This document shows positions 1 to 8,578 of a stretch of DNA of 64,000 bases, in pieces; the first letter of the stretch is position 1; every line of letters starts with the position of its first letter. Below the pieces are notes generated by a model. That model was given only the letters and a program-made list of their open reading frames with translations. It searched no databases and was not told the DNA's origin. The translations under genes were made by a program, and so were the position numbers. The stretch is from an uncultured Agathobacter sp. (lineage in GTDB: Bacteria; Bacillota; Clostridia; Lachnospirales; Lachnospiraceae), in NCBI GenBank assembly GCA_944381555.1, contig CALWLL010000002.1:1-64000 (forward strand), given 5' to 3'.

Positions 1-49
1 TTTTTATATCTTCTAAACTGTGTCGTCTTTTCGTCATTCCTATGCAAGG

Positions 50-75
50 GTTTATCTAACGTATGTTCGATAAAC
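50..75 (-). promoter_or_regulatory. LexA/SOS-box-like operator in a 26-bp dyad
   Basis: The minus strand carries CGAACATACGTTAG (56-69), which matches 9 of the 10 defined positions of the Gram-positive LexA box CGAAC-N4-GTTCG. It sits in a larger near-palindrome bounded by GTTTATC (50-56) and GATAAAC (69-75), with about 22 of 26 positions symmetrical. It lies downstream of the rpsU terminator, so it would control a leftward gene whose start is at or beyond the window edge. A possible start ATG at 37 reads MTKRRHSLEDIK before the sequence ends. SOS control is inferred; only the dyad is seen. Confidence 0.4.
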
Positions 76-118
76 TCTTGTTCTCTTTTACTTCATAAAA
101 AATCGGAATTTCCTATTA

Positions 119-146
119 ATTAAAAAAGAACCTCGCATCTGCGAGG
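119..146 (-). terminator. Intrinsic terminator of rpsU
   Basis: On the minus strand a 7-bp stem, CCTCGCA/TGCGAGG (131-146), with a 2-nt loop is followed by TTCTTTTTTAATTA. It begins about 20 nt past the rpsU stop codon. Confidence 0.85.
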
Positions 147-165
147 CTCCTCTCTAAAATCCTTA

Positions 166-342
166 TTAGTTGAATTTTCTTTTTCTAGCTGCTTCAGATT
201 TCTTTTTACGTTTTACAGATGGTTTTTCGTAATGTTCACGTTTACGAATCTCCTGCTGAATACCTGCTTTTGCACAGTTTCTTTTAAATCTGCGTAATGC
301 GCTATCTAAAGTTTCGTTTTCTTTAACTACTACGCTTGACAT
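166..342 (-). CDS. rpsU: 30S ribosomal protein S21
   Basis: The 58-residue product begins [18 protein letters not shown] and ends in a very basic tail ([18 protein letters not shown]). This is the normal length and sequence of bacterial S21, a small-subunit protein near the anti-Shine-Dalgarno end of 16S rRNA that helps initiation. The ATG at 342 follows GAGGGAGGTT. A CAGTTG/CAACTG inverted repeat (361-378) lies just upstream of the ribosome binding site and could affect translation. The gene has its own promoter and terminator, so it looks monocistronic. Confidence 0.97.
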   Translation of the reverse strand: MSSVVVKENETLDSALRRFKRNCAKAGIQQEIRKREHYEKPSVKRKKKSEAARKRKFN

Positions 343-409
343 CTAATCCTAACCTCCCTCCAGTTGTGGATTCAACTGTAAGGCAATAATAATTGCACTA
401 ACGGTATAT

Positions 410-437
410 ATTTTAGCAATAATTTCTATTTTGTCAA
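410..437 (-). promoter_or_regulatory. Sigma-A-type promoter of rpsU
   Basis: On the minus strand TTGACA (432-437) and TAAAAT (410-415) are separated by 16 nt. This gives a leader of about 60 nt before the rpsU start. Confidence 0.75.
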
Positions 438-500
438 TAGGATTTGCAACTTTTTTTCATCATAAAATGAAAATAGTGAATACCTGCTTCTCTTTAAGGG

Positions 501-2356
501 TTATCTCTTAGCCACTTTTCTATTTACGATTACCATTGCAGTTACTCCTGCTCCCGATACAAAAAGCAATGCCATCCAAAGCGTCATATTGCTGTTGTCA
601 CCGTTCTGAGGTAACTTTGTATCATCGACATCAGAAACCTCCTCAAAATCTGGATCAACCTCACCGCAGACGGTGCATTTTCCGTCCTTATAGGTGTGAC
701 CATTTGCAGGAATAATCTCTCCCTTTTCAACCACTTCTTTGCATATGCCGCATACCTTATCACCAGTATAGCCCTCCTCGGTGCAGGTTGCTGCTTTCGC
801 TGAAGTGTTGGTTAAACTGCCATGCTCCACCGTTACAGAACAGGTGTCTTCAAAACTTCCGTTCTCCGTTTTGACCGTGATGGTGACCGTGCCTGCACTT
901 ACAGCAGACACTTTTCCATTTGCGTCTACTGTAGCAACACTGGTGTTGCTGCTCTCCCATGTCACTTTTTGGTTGGCAGCATTGGTTGGCGTTACTGTAG
1001 CAGTTAGGGTATCGCTGCTGCCTTCTTTCAAGGTCAGGCTGTCCTTGTTCAGCGATACACCGGTAACAGATACAGTTCCAATCGTTATAGAAAATTCCTT
1101 GCTGTCGTTGCCGTAATCATTCTCGGCAGTCACGGTAAAGCTGTAAGTATTCGCTGTGGCAGGGGTACCGGAGATTTCTCCGGTGTTTTCGTTCAGCATC
1201 AGCCATGTAGGCAAGTCGCTGGAACTCCATGTAATTGTTTCATCGCCGGTGGCCGTAAGGGTCTGACTGTACGCTGTGTCTACTGTGCCGCCGGACAGAC
1301 CTGTGGTGGTGATGGTCGGGGCATAATTGACTGTGCCTATGATTTGCCCTGTTCCCGTCAGTGTACCGCCGTCTACGGTAAGGCTATAACTGCCCGTGTT
1401 CAGCGTGGCTCCTTCCGGGACATTCAGGCTTTCCCCCTCGCCGATAGTGAGGTCATCCTGCAAGGTCACATTGCCATACACGGTGCCCGCATCGCCGTCA
1501 AAGACAATGCCGCCGGAGTTTCCGCTGCCCGCTCCGACCTGAACATCGTTGGAAGAATTATCCGTAATCCCACTCGCATCCACTATGGCGTTGTTGCTGA
1601 CGGTCAGGGTGGCGTACCGGTGCCAGTTGTGACAGTACCAAAGGAAAACTCAATTCCTGCTGTCATACCACTGGCAGTCAGAGAGCCGCCGTCTACGGTA
1701 AGGGAGGCTGAAGAGTTCACAGCAGGTTGCAAACAAACGCCATATCCCCCAAATGTTTGATCCGCGCTGCTGGCCGTCACGCCTGCGCCTCCGCTGATGC
1801 TAAGGGTAGCGCTTTTGTTTGTGATGTTGGTATTATTTACTCCAACATAGATACCGTTAGAAAGTCCATTGCTCGCTGTTGCATTCAGTGTGCCGGAACC
1901 GTTGAAACCCTTGATCTCCAGCGTCGCATCTCCTTGTTGCGTTTGCACTTCAATGCCCTTAGACGATCCGGAAACCTTGTTGGTGCCTTCCAGATTGATG
2001 GTCAGCTTGATGTCTTGCGTCGAATCATCCCCAGTATACGCAGAAATGCCGGCGTTTCGAGTATTATTTCCCTCAATCGTGACATTATGCAGCGTCAGCC
2101 CACCGCTGCCATCGTAGTAGAAATAGGAGCCTGTGGGTGTGCCGTTTTCAGTATATTTTCCCCAATTCCCTTCGCTGTTTTGGGTGTAGTAGCCTGTGGT
2201 ATCACCCTGCTGAGGTCCGCTCAACTGGACGTTGCCCACAAACAGATTTATAGCATTTGAATTCCAAGTGGAGCCAGTATCGGTCAGCGCCGCCTGTGGC
2301 AGCAGACCGAGGCACAGGGTAAGGGTACAGATAAAGCTTAATATTCGTTTTTTCAT
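501..2356 (-). pseudogene. Sortase-anchored Ig-like surface protein, split by a -1 frameshift
   Basis: Two reading frames together make one surface protein. Part 1 (1604-2356) begins MKKRILSFICTLTLCLGLL, a signal peptide behind GAGGAGG, followed by a Thr/Ser/Gly-rich region resembling secreted carbohydrate-binding beta-solenoids. It stops at a TGA. Part 2 (501 to about 1625) continues in another frame with ATLTVSNNAIVDASG. It then has a putative-Ig domain (residues about 88-168 of its ORF), a BIG2-type Ig domain (about 170-250), a Cys-pair segment (CGIC, CTVCG), and a C-terminal LPQNGD, hydrophobic helix and RKVAKR tail typical of sorting signals. Adding one base near 1618-1622 would rejoin the frames. 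LPQNG differs from the usual LPxTG at position 4. The gene may be inactive, phase-variable or affected by a sequence error. Confidence 0.75.
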
Positions 2357-2423
2357 GTTCTTTCCTCCTCTGCTCCGGGGGGTAGTGTCAAAAACTACCT
2401 TGTACAGAAAGAAGGTAACCAAT

Positions 2424-2900
2424 ATGAAAAAAAATGAATCTATTGTTTCTGCTATTATATCTATTGTTCTGGGCTTTATGCTAACCATAATGAAAAGCGA
2501 GGTCATCAGCATAGCCATAACTATTTTGGGTATAGCAATTCTCATTTCTGCTATTATCGATTTTTTAAACAAGCTGACCAATGCTGCTATCATAAAAGGC
2601 GTCATTGGCATATGTATCCTTGTTTTCGGCTGGATGTTTGTCAATCTCGCCTTATACATTCTGGCTGCCGCCATTATTGTTATGGGACTTTTGCAGATTG
2701 CAAATATGCGTAATTTTGTCCCGGTTAATTTAACGACAATGGATAAAGTGCTGATTTATCTCAAACCGATCATTACTGTTCTGGCAGGTGCTTGTCTTCT
2801 CTTTCATCAGGGCGGCACGATCGACTGGATATTTATTGTAGCAGGTGTTCTGCTTATTATTGAAGGTATTTTAAATCTCCTATATTCCATGAAAGGGTAA
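2424..2900 (+). CDS. HdeD/DUF308-like small membrane protein
   Basis: The 158-residue protein starts MKKNESIVSAIISIVLGF at 2424, with GAAGG upstream. It is almost entirely hydrophobic, with about six transmembrane helices in closely spaced pairs, as in DUF308/HdeD-type proteins of Firmicutes. The function of these proteins is not defined here. The longer open frame upstream is antisense to the surface-protein signal peptide and was not used. The two divergent starts are only 67 bp apart, and the spacer holds a GGTAGT/ACTACC inverted repeat. A strong terminator follows. Confidence 0.8.
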   Translation: MKKNESIVSAIISIVLGFMLTIMKSEVISIAITILGIAILISAIIDFLNKLTNAAIIKGVIGICILVFGWMFVNLALYILAAAIIVMGLLQIANMRNFVPVNLTTMDKVLIYLKPIITVLAGACLLFHQGGTIDWIFIVAGVLLIIEGILNLLYSMKG

Positions 2901-2913
2901 AGTGATTTCCTAG

Positions 2914-2950
2914 AACAAAGGGGCTGTCTATTTCCGACAGCCCCTTTGTT
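2914..2950 (+). terminator. Strong intrinsic terminator, perfect 15-bp stem
   Basis: AACAAAGGGGCTGTC (2914-2928) and GACAGCCCCTTTGTT (2936-2950) are perfect inverted repeats with a 7-nt loop, followed by a T-rich tract on the plus strand. It ends the membrane-protein transcript and may also act on convergent alaS transcription. Confidence 0.9.
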
Positions 2951-2993
2951 ATCTTTCTCTTTTTAATTTAAAAACAGAGAGTGTATGATTACA

Positions 2994-5654
2994 CTATGCA
3001 ATCATGCCCTCAAGCGCAGCTTTTGCCTCTGTAATTGCGGCAGGAATACCGGCAGGATTCTTTCCTCCGGCCTGTGCCATGTTCGGGCGTCCGCCGCCGC
3101 CGCCGCCAACCTTGCCTGCAATTGCTTTGATTAAGTTTCCGGCATGTGCGCCTTTTGTCTGTGCCCCATCTGTTACCATCGCAACAAGGTTTACCTTGCC
3201 TTCACAGGAAGATGCAAGTACTACAACGCCTTCGCCTATCTTCGCTTTTAACTGGTCGCCTAAATCACGAAGACCATTCATATCAACACCATCCACGCTT
3301 GTAGCAAGGAGTTTTACGCCCTTAACTTCAACAATCTGATCCATTACATCACCAAGGGCATCCTTTGCTGCTTTGCTCTTTAAAGATTCATTTTCAGAAG
3401 CAAGCGCTTTCATCTCTGCCATTAAGTGCTCTAGTCTCTCAACCAGATTTGCCGGAGTTGCTTTTACAACTTTCGCAGCCGCATATAATCTCTCTTCTAT
3501 ATTCTGATAGTATGCAAGTACATTATCGCCTGTAAGAGCCTCAATACGACGTACACCTGCTGCTACACCGCTTTCGGATACAATCTTAAATGCTTTGATT
3601 TCCGCTGTGTTTGCCACATGAGTACCACCACAGAGTTCTTTTGAGAAGTCGCTTATGCTTACGACACGAACCGATTCGCCGTATTTTTCACCAAACAATG
3701 CCATCGCACCGGATTTTTTAGCTTCGTCAACAGACATCACTTCTGTTACAACCGGAAGGCTTTCCGCAATTTTCTCATTAACAATTGCCTCTACTTTGGC
3801 AATTTCCTCCGCTGTCATTGCCGAGAAGTGAGAGAAGTCAAAACGTGTTCTCTCTCCATCCTGATAAGAGCCGGCCTGTTCTACATGTGTTCCAAGCACT
3901 TCACGAAGTGCTTTCTGGAGCAGATGGGTTGCCGTATGGTTGCGGCAGGTATCTGTACGCAGCTCTTTATCGACTACAAGCTCTGCCTCTTCTCCAACAG
4001 AAATTATACCGGAAACCATATGTCCGATATGGCCTACTTTGCTGCCAAGTAATTTTATCGTATCAATAACCTTAAATTCACCATTTGCAGTGCGGATAAT
4101 TCCCTTATCTCCCTGCTGACCGCCCATTGTCGCATAGAAAGGCGTTTCCTCCACGATAATGGTACCGTTTTCACCATCGGACAAGGCTTCTGTAAGTTCC
4201 GTTTCTGTCGTAAGTACGGAAATCTTTGATGTATGAATCAATCTGTCATATCCTACAAATTCAGAAGTAACGGCTGAGTCAATTTCTTCATAAACCGTTG
4301 CATCCGCACCCATGTAGTTCGTTACTTTACGGGCGCTTCTTGCCTTCTGGCGCTGTTCCTCCATACAAGCCTTAAATCCGGCTTCATCATAGGTAAATCC
4401 GTTTTCTGCAAGGATTTCACCTGTTAAATCTACTGGAAATCCGTATGTATCATAGAGTTTGAATGTGTTTTCTCCTGATAATACGGTAGTACCTGCCGCT
4501 TTAGATTCATCCATCAAGGTATTTAAAATAGCAAGACCCTGATCTATGGTCTTGTTAAACTTCTCTTCTTCCTGCGTCAGAACTTTAAAGATAAATGCTT
4601 TCTTATCTTCCAATTCCTGATAACCATCCTTGCTTTCTGCAATCACGGTCTCGGAAAGTTTTGCAAGGAAGGCTCCTTCCAATCCAAGCATACGTCCGTG
4701 ACGCGCCGCGCGTCGGATAAGACGGCGGAGGACATATCCACGTCCCTCGTTAGAAGGCATTACACCGTCTGATACAAGGAAGGTTGAAGAACGGATGTGG
4801 TCTGTGATAAGACGGATGGAAATATCATCTTTTTCATTGGTCTGATAGGTCTTTCCTGACATTTCACAAATCTTATCACGGATTGCTTTCATGGTATCAA
4901 TATCAAATACGGAATCAACATCCTGCATAACTACCGCAAGTCTTTCAAGCCCCATACCGGTATCGATATTTTTCTGCGCAAGCTCTGCGTAGTTTCCTTT
5001 TCCATCGCCTTCAAACTGTGTAAATACGTTGTTCCATACTTCCATGAAACGGTCACAATCGCAGCCAACCTTACAATCCGGCTTGCCACAGCCATATTTT
5101 ATTCCTCTGTCATAATAAATCTCTGAGCATGGTCCGCACGGTCCGGCACCATGTTCCCAGAAGTTATCACATTCACCTGTTACCGGATCACGGTAGAAGC
5201 GTGTAATTCTATCTGCCGGTATGCCAATCTTCTTGTTCCAGATTTCAAACGCTTCATCGTCTTCCCCATAAATAGATGGGTATAATCTGTCTTCCTCTAA
5301 TCCAAGAACCTTGGTTAAAAATTCCCATGACCACTCAATTGCTTCTTCTTTGAAATAGTCACCAAAAGAGAAGTTACCAAGCATTTCAAAAAAGGTAAGA
5401 TGACGTGCAGTTTTGCCAACATTATCAATATCACCTGTCCGAACGCACTTCTGACAGGTCGTCACACGCTTGCGCGGCGGAATTTCCTGTCCCGTAAAGT
5501 ATGGTTTCAAAGGTGCCATACCTGCGTTGATAAGTAATAAACTGTTATCATTGTGCGGAACCAGTGAAAAACTCTTCATTGCCAAATGATCTTTGCTTTC
5601 GAAAAATTCAAGGTACATCCTGCGTAATTCGTTTACGCCTAAACTCTTTTTCAT
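2994..5654 (-). CDS. alaS: Alanyl-tRNA synthetase
   Basis: This 886-residue full-length enzyme charges tRNA-Ala and edits mischarged Ser or Gly. It shows the class II catalytic segment with HLTFFEMLGNFSFGDYF (residue about 84), the editing-domain zinc ligands HTATH (about 573) and CGGTH (about 674), and the Gly-rich C-terminal element GGGGGGRPNMAQAGG. The ATG at 5654 follows GAGGAAG. The gene lies just downstream of a small membrane-protein gene and is probably co-transcribed with it. No T-box leader was seen upstream. Confidence 0.98.
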   Translation of the reverse strand: MKKSLGVNELRRMYLEFFESKDHLAMKSFSLVPHNDNSLLLINAGMAPLKPYFTGQEIPPRKRVTTCQKCVRTGDIDNVGKTARHLTFFEMLGNFSFGDYFKEEAIEWSWEFLTKVLGLEEDRLYPSIYGEDDEAFEIWNKKIGIPADRITRFYRDPVTGECDNFWEHGAGPCGPCSEIYYDRGIKYGCGKPDCKVGCDCDRFMEVWNNVFTQFEGDGKGNYAELAQKNIDTGMGLERLAVVMQDVDSVFDIDTMKAIRDKICEMSGKTYQTNEKDDISIRLITDHIRSSTFLVSDGVMPSNEGRGYVLRRLIRRAARHGRMLGLEGAFLAKLSETVIAESKDGYQELEDKKAFIFKVLTQEEEKFNKTIDQGLAILNTLMDESKAAGTTVLSGENTFKLYDTYGFPVDLTGEILAENGFTYDEAGFKACMEEQRQKARSARKVTNYMGADATVYEEIDSAVTSEFVGYDRLIHTSKISVLTTETELTEALSDGENGTIIVEETPFYATMGGQQGDKGIIRTANGEFKVIDTIKLLGSKVGHIGHMVSGIISVGEEAELVVDKELRTDTCRNHTATHLLQKALREVLGTHVEQAGSYQDGERTRFDFSHFSAMTAEEIAKVEAIVNEKIAESLPVVTEVMSVDEAKKSGAMALFGEKYGESVRVVSISDFSKELCGGTHVANTAEIKAFKIVSESGVAAGVRRIEALTGDNVLAYYQNIEERLYAAAKVVKATPANLVERLEHLMAEMKALASENESLKSKAAKDALGDVMDQIVEVKGVKLLATSVDGVDMNGLRDLGDQLKAKIGEGVVVLASSCEGKVNLVAMVTDGAQTKGAHAGNLIKAIAGKVGGGGGGRPNMAQAGGKNPAGIPAAITEAKAALEGMIA

Positions 5655-5676
5655 TTCAAACTTCCTCTATTCCTTT

Positions 5677-5832
5677 TTATTCTTCTGTCTGTTCTGCCGT
5701 TTGGGCAGCCTTCTTTGCATCGGAGGCTTTACGCATTTTAATTCCAACAAACGCTCCGAACCCGCCAACTGCTGCTAAAACCAATGCGATTAGAAGATAC
5801 TGCACGATACATAACAAAAAATCCAACATCAT
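5677..5832 (-). CDS. Small single-pass membrane protein upstream of alaS
   Basis: A 51-residue ORF starts MMLDFLLCIVQYLLIALVLA behind a strong GGAGGTAAAG site. It has one N-terminal transmembrane helix with a Gly-rich end (AVGGFGAFVG) followed by a charged, Ala/Gln/Glu-rich cytoplasmic tail (MRKASDAKKAAQTAEQTEE). It ends 22 nt before alaS on the same strand, so the two are probably one transcript. I do not recognise a family. The good ribosome binding site and clean membrane topology support a real gene. Confidence 0.65.
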   Translation of the reverse strand: MMLDFLLCIVQYLLIALVLAAVGGFGAFVGIKMRKASDAKKAAQTAEQTEE

Positions 5833-5984
5833 CTTTACCTCCATTTTACCCAAAAATGCACTTCAAGTATTATACAGGAAAAACAAGCATATTTCAACCG
5901 TTTTAACCTCCTTAATAGGAAAACCTCTGTTAATTACGAGAATTTTTAATAATAAAATTCTCTGATTTTTTGCGTACCTTAATA

Positions 5985-6159
5985 AAGCCTTTAGGGTTAG
6001 GCTTATTTCTTTTGTTGTTTTTATCTCAAACAAATTTGCAACAGCCCCTTAGACTGTAGACAAAGCCTCCTGTTCTGCAATAAGTTTCTGCATCTTTTTA
6101 CTATTAACTCGCGCTTTTACATGAGTTGCATCTACAAAGATTTCGATTAGGCTATTCAT
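5985..6159 (-). mobile_element. Degraded IS1182-family transposase fragment and element end
   Basis: A 36-residue minus-strand frame (6049-6159) reads LIEIFVDATHVKARVNSKK. It resembles the conserved IFxDxTHxKAxxNxxK segment of IS1182-type DDE transposases. It starts directly after a stop and is truncated at both ends. Downstream is GGGGCTGTTGCAAATTTG, similar to the terminal repeats of that family as I recall them, then a GCCTAACCCTAAAGGC hairpin. This fills most of the 336-bp gap between the small membrane gene and the metallo-hydrolase. It is a decayed remnant, not an active element. Confidence 0.55.
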
Positions 6160-6168
6160 TCACACTTA

Positions 6169-6924
6169 CTACTCTTCCCCAATTAAGAATACCTGATTTT
6201 CTCTGGAAATATCCATAACCCTGTCCGCCATACCGGAATTGGTAATTTTCCGTTTATACAAAGCAATTCCCTCATAGTTTTGCCACATATGCATTGGAAA
6301 AATCAAATCCGCATCCGTTTGTTTCAAAAAATAATCAAAACCATCATACTGATATATCCCCATGCGCGGATCCATCGGCACAAACGCCAGATTAATCGGC
6401 AGCTTTGCCAAATGCTTAATCTGTGACTTGTAGCTTCTTTCCTGCATACCATTGGTCAAATCTCCTGCGCCTTCCCATTTCCAGTCCGCCAAATCTCCTG
6501 CATGGAAAAAGGACGCGCCATTGGTCTCTACATAAAAAGCCACACCTGCATCCGTAGAACGGAACGTTCTGATATTCAAATCATCCACCTTATATTTTTT
6601 GTCCGGCGAAACAAAAGTCACACGCTCGCGTACTTTCGGGTCAATGCTATGCTTAGAAAGAAAATTCGGTGAAATACGAATATCTTTTGAAAATATATAT
6701 TTGATATTCGTATATTTTTCCGCCCAGCGCAGAACATCCATATCATAATGGTCCTTATGGCTGTGGCTTGCAAACATATAAATCTTCGTACCCGGCTCAT
6801 ATTCCGGAATCTTTCCTGTAAATGTATAACCATTTACCTTGTTTCCTTCAAAATAATCAAAAATCAACACTTTATCGTCTACTTCCACAAGGAAGCAGCT
6901 ATGATGAATAAAAATAACCTGCAT
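6169..6924 (-). CDS. Metallo-beta-lactamase-fold hydrolase
   Basis: The 251-residue protein has an MBL fold of the UlaG/RomA-like type. It shows MQVIFIHHSCFLVEV at the N terminus, the metal-binding motif SHSHKDHYD (residue about 55), a later FHAGDLADW and a C-terminal MHMW histidine. Such enzymes hydrolyse phosphate or lactone substrates in the cytoplasm; the substrate cannot be told from sequence. The start at 6924 was chosen because GGAG precedes it. A further in-frame ATG at 6975 overlaps the upstream gene and lacks a ribosome binding site. It is the second gene of a pair with the YczE-like gene. Confidence 0.85.
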   Translation of the reverse strand: MQVIFIHHSCFLVEVDDKVLIFDYFEGNKVNGYTFTGKIPEYEPGTKIYMFASHSHKDHYDMDVLRWAEKYTNIKYIFSKDIRISPNFLSKHSIDPKVRERVTFVSPDKKYKVDDLNIRTFRSTDAGVAFYVETNGASFFHAGDLADWKWEGAGDLTNGMQERSYKSQIKHLAKLPINLAFVPMDPRMGIYQYDGFDYFLKQTDADLIFPMHMWQNYEGIALYKRKITNSGMADRVMDISRENQVFLIGEE

Positions 6925-6953
6925 ACTACTCCAATCCTGCTTTTTTGTATAGT

Positions 6954-7619
6954 CTAAATCTCGGAAAAATCCCATTTCTTACCAATCAGCTTACTTACCC
7001 ATTCAATCACAGGACCGAGTGCCAATACCATAAAAAATGTTACAATTCCAAGTTTTCCTCCAAATATCATACCAATAATAGTTACAACAGCATCATATCC
7101 AATACGCACTGCCTTATATGGTACCTTTGGAAGCCTTTTTGAAATAATCATCGGCATCGCATCATATGGGGAAGTCCCCATATTCATATCTATATAGACT
7201 GCTACAGCAAATACAAAAATAATCAGGGCCGGAACTGCTGCCATAGCCTTTATCGTCCACGCATCAAACAAACCTTCCGGAAGAATCCGTTCCCAAATCC
7301 ACATAAAGAAGTCAATGGAATATCCTACCAGAAACATATTTGCAAGCGTTCCAAAACCTAAGTTCCTTGCGCCGAATATCACGACTATCACAAGTAAAAC
7401 CGTATTAAATAATGCCTGCCAATTTCCAAGTGATATGCCAATCGTTTTGGCAATCGAATTGTTCATAAGCGTACATGGGTCAGTTCCCCACCCCACCAAA
7501 AGCAGCCATGATAAACAAAATCCCATGATGATAACTGCCGTCACCGTTGCAGCAAGACGCGGCCAAAAATGCTTTTTATCAAAGAAGCCTGCATATATTT
7601 CATTCAATGCTGTATCCAT
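6954..7619 (-). CDS. YczE/YitT-like integral membrane protein
   Basis: The 221-residue protein has five to six transmembrane segments and two similar loop motifs: GWGTDPCTLMNN (residue about 41) and NMGTSPYDAMPM (about 153). These G-T-x-P motifs mark the YczE/YyaS/YitT-type family of Firmicutes membrane proteins, whose function is unsettled. The start at 7619 has GAGGAACG upstream; the longer frame adds 15 residues without support. It is followed 29 bp later by the metallo-hydrolase, suggesting a two-gene operon. Confidence 0.8.
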   Translation of the reverse strand: MDTALNEIYAGFFDKKHFWPRLAATVTAVIIMGFCLSWLLLVGWGTDPCTLMNNSIAKTIGISLGNWQALFNTVLLVIVVIFGARNLGFGTLANMFLVGYSIDFFMWIWERILPEGLFDAWTIKAMAAVPALIIFVFAVAVYIDMNMGTSPYDAMPMIISKRLPKVPYKAVRIGYDAVVTIIGMIFGGKLGIVTFFMVLALGPVIEWVSKLIGKKWDFSEI

Positions 7620-7663
7620 TTCTTTACGTTCCTCATATTTCTTAAACTTAGTCCATTGTAACA

Positions 7664-7709
7664 CAAAAAAACACTATATGCCATCCCATTTCAGGACAAC
7701 ATATAGTGT
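7664..7709 (-). terminator. Intrinsic terminator after the lipoprotein gene
   Basis: ACACTATATG (7671-7680) and CATATAGTGT (7700-7709) form a 10-bp stem. On the minus strand it is followed by TTTTTTTGTG. Confidence 0.85.
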
Positions 7710-7736
7710 CATCTGTTTCATATTTCAACCTCTTCA

Positions 7737-8492
7737 CTATTCAACTGCAATATTGGATACGAAATAATATCCTTTATCATGCGCCCTAAGCGTCACTTCA
7801 AATTTTTCATTCAAATCATTAACATATTGCAGCTTAACCGTTCCATCCTTGTCCATAATGCCTGCTGTTATGGTAACCGGAAAATAATGTGTATCACCAT
7901 GCGATAAATAATATGCATCATACTCTTTAAGATATAAGAAATTCTCTATATCTACTTTATTCGTTTCTTCGAATGAGATGTCTGCATATGTACGCAACAT
8001 TTTATCCATATAGGAGGTCGCAACTTTCTGAAAATCAGTTTCATGGTCAATCGACGAGCCTTTCAACTGTACCATTTCCTCATCTGAAATAGCTACAGAA
8101 GGCTGTTCACCATCATAAAACAACTCTACAAGACTAATGTTTTTTATATCCTCATATGCACAATTCAAGAATGCATTTACTATCGATTTGCCGTCCACAT
8201 TAAAAAACTGCTCATTAAACCATTCAAGTTCATCTTCGCTAAGCTTTACCCATCCTTGCTCTAGTTCGGTTGTCTTTTGTGACTGCAACTCGCTCTCTTC
8301 TCCTGTTGAATTTTCTGTTTGTGAGTCCTCCTGTCTGTTAGATTCGCTTTGGTCTACGGAACTATTTTCTGTTCCATTTTCTCCCATCTTCGAACTATCT
8401 GATTCTCTGTCGTTCTGGCTACCTGCACAAGCCGTCAATATCAACGCTAATGCTAATACCGCAAAAATCCCACTTCGTTTAAGCTTTCTCAT
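7737..8492 (-). CDS. Putative lipoprotein of unknown function
   Basis: The 251-residue protein has a lipoprotein signal: a basic start (MRKLKRSG), a hydrophobic stretch and the lipobox LTAC (Cys at about 22). A Ser/Glu/Gln-rich linker follows (residues about 25-75), then a soluble domain of about 170 residues with no motif I recognise. The product should be tethered to the outer face of the membrane. GGAGGAGAT precedes the ATG at 8492. A terminator follows directly, so it appears to be transcribed alone. Confidence 0.8.
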   Translation of the reverse strand: MRKLKRSGIFAVLALALILTACAGSQNDRESDSSKMGENGTENSSVDQSESNRQEDSQTENSTGEESELQSQKTTELEQGWVKLSEDELEWFNEQFFNVDGKSIVNAFLNCAYEDIKNISLVELFYDGEQPSVAISDEEMVQLKGSSIDHETDFQKVATSYMDKMLRTYADISFEETNKVDIENFLYLKEYDAYYLSHGDTHYFPVTITAGIMDKDGTVKLQYVNDLNEKFEVTLRAHDKGYYFVSNIAVE

Positions 8493-8578
8493 CCCATATC
8501 TCCTCCTGTAAAGTAAATTTTATATAACCCCTACATTTACTATAACACATCCATCTCATGCCTGCAATCCAGCACTTT

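Noticed and set aside
1-37. Possible start of a gene (MTKRRHSLEDIK)
   Set aside because: Only 12 codons are in the window and the ribosome binding site is too close to the ATG; mentioned only with the operator.
1600-1630. Programmed ribosomal frameshifting in the surface protein
   Set aside because: No slippery heptamer or strong downstream pseudoknot was seen; a plain deletion is simpler.
1344-1760. Plus-strand open frame of 138 codons
   Set aside because: It is antisense to the surface protein, whose signal peptide, Ig-like domains and anchor make the minus strand the coding one.
5655-6168. T-box leader for alaS
   Set aside because: The T-box sequence (AAGGGTGGTACCGCG type) was not found on the minus strand; a small ORF and an IS remnant occupy the gap.
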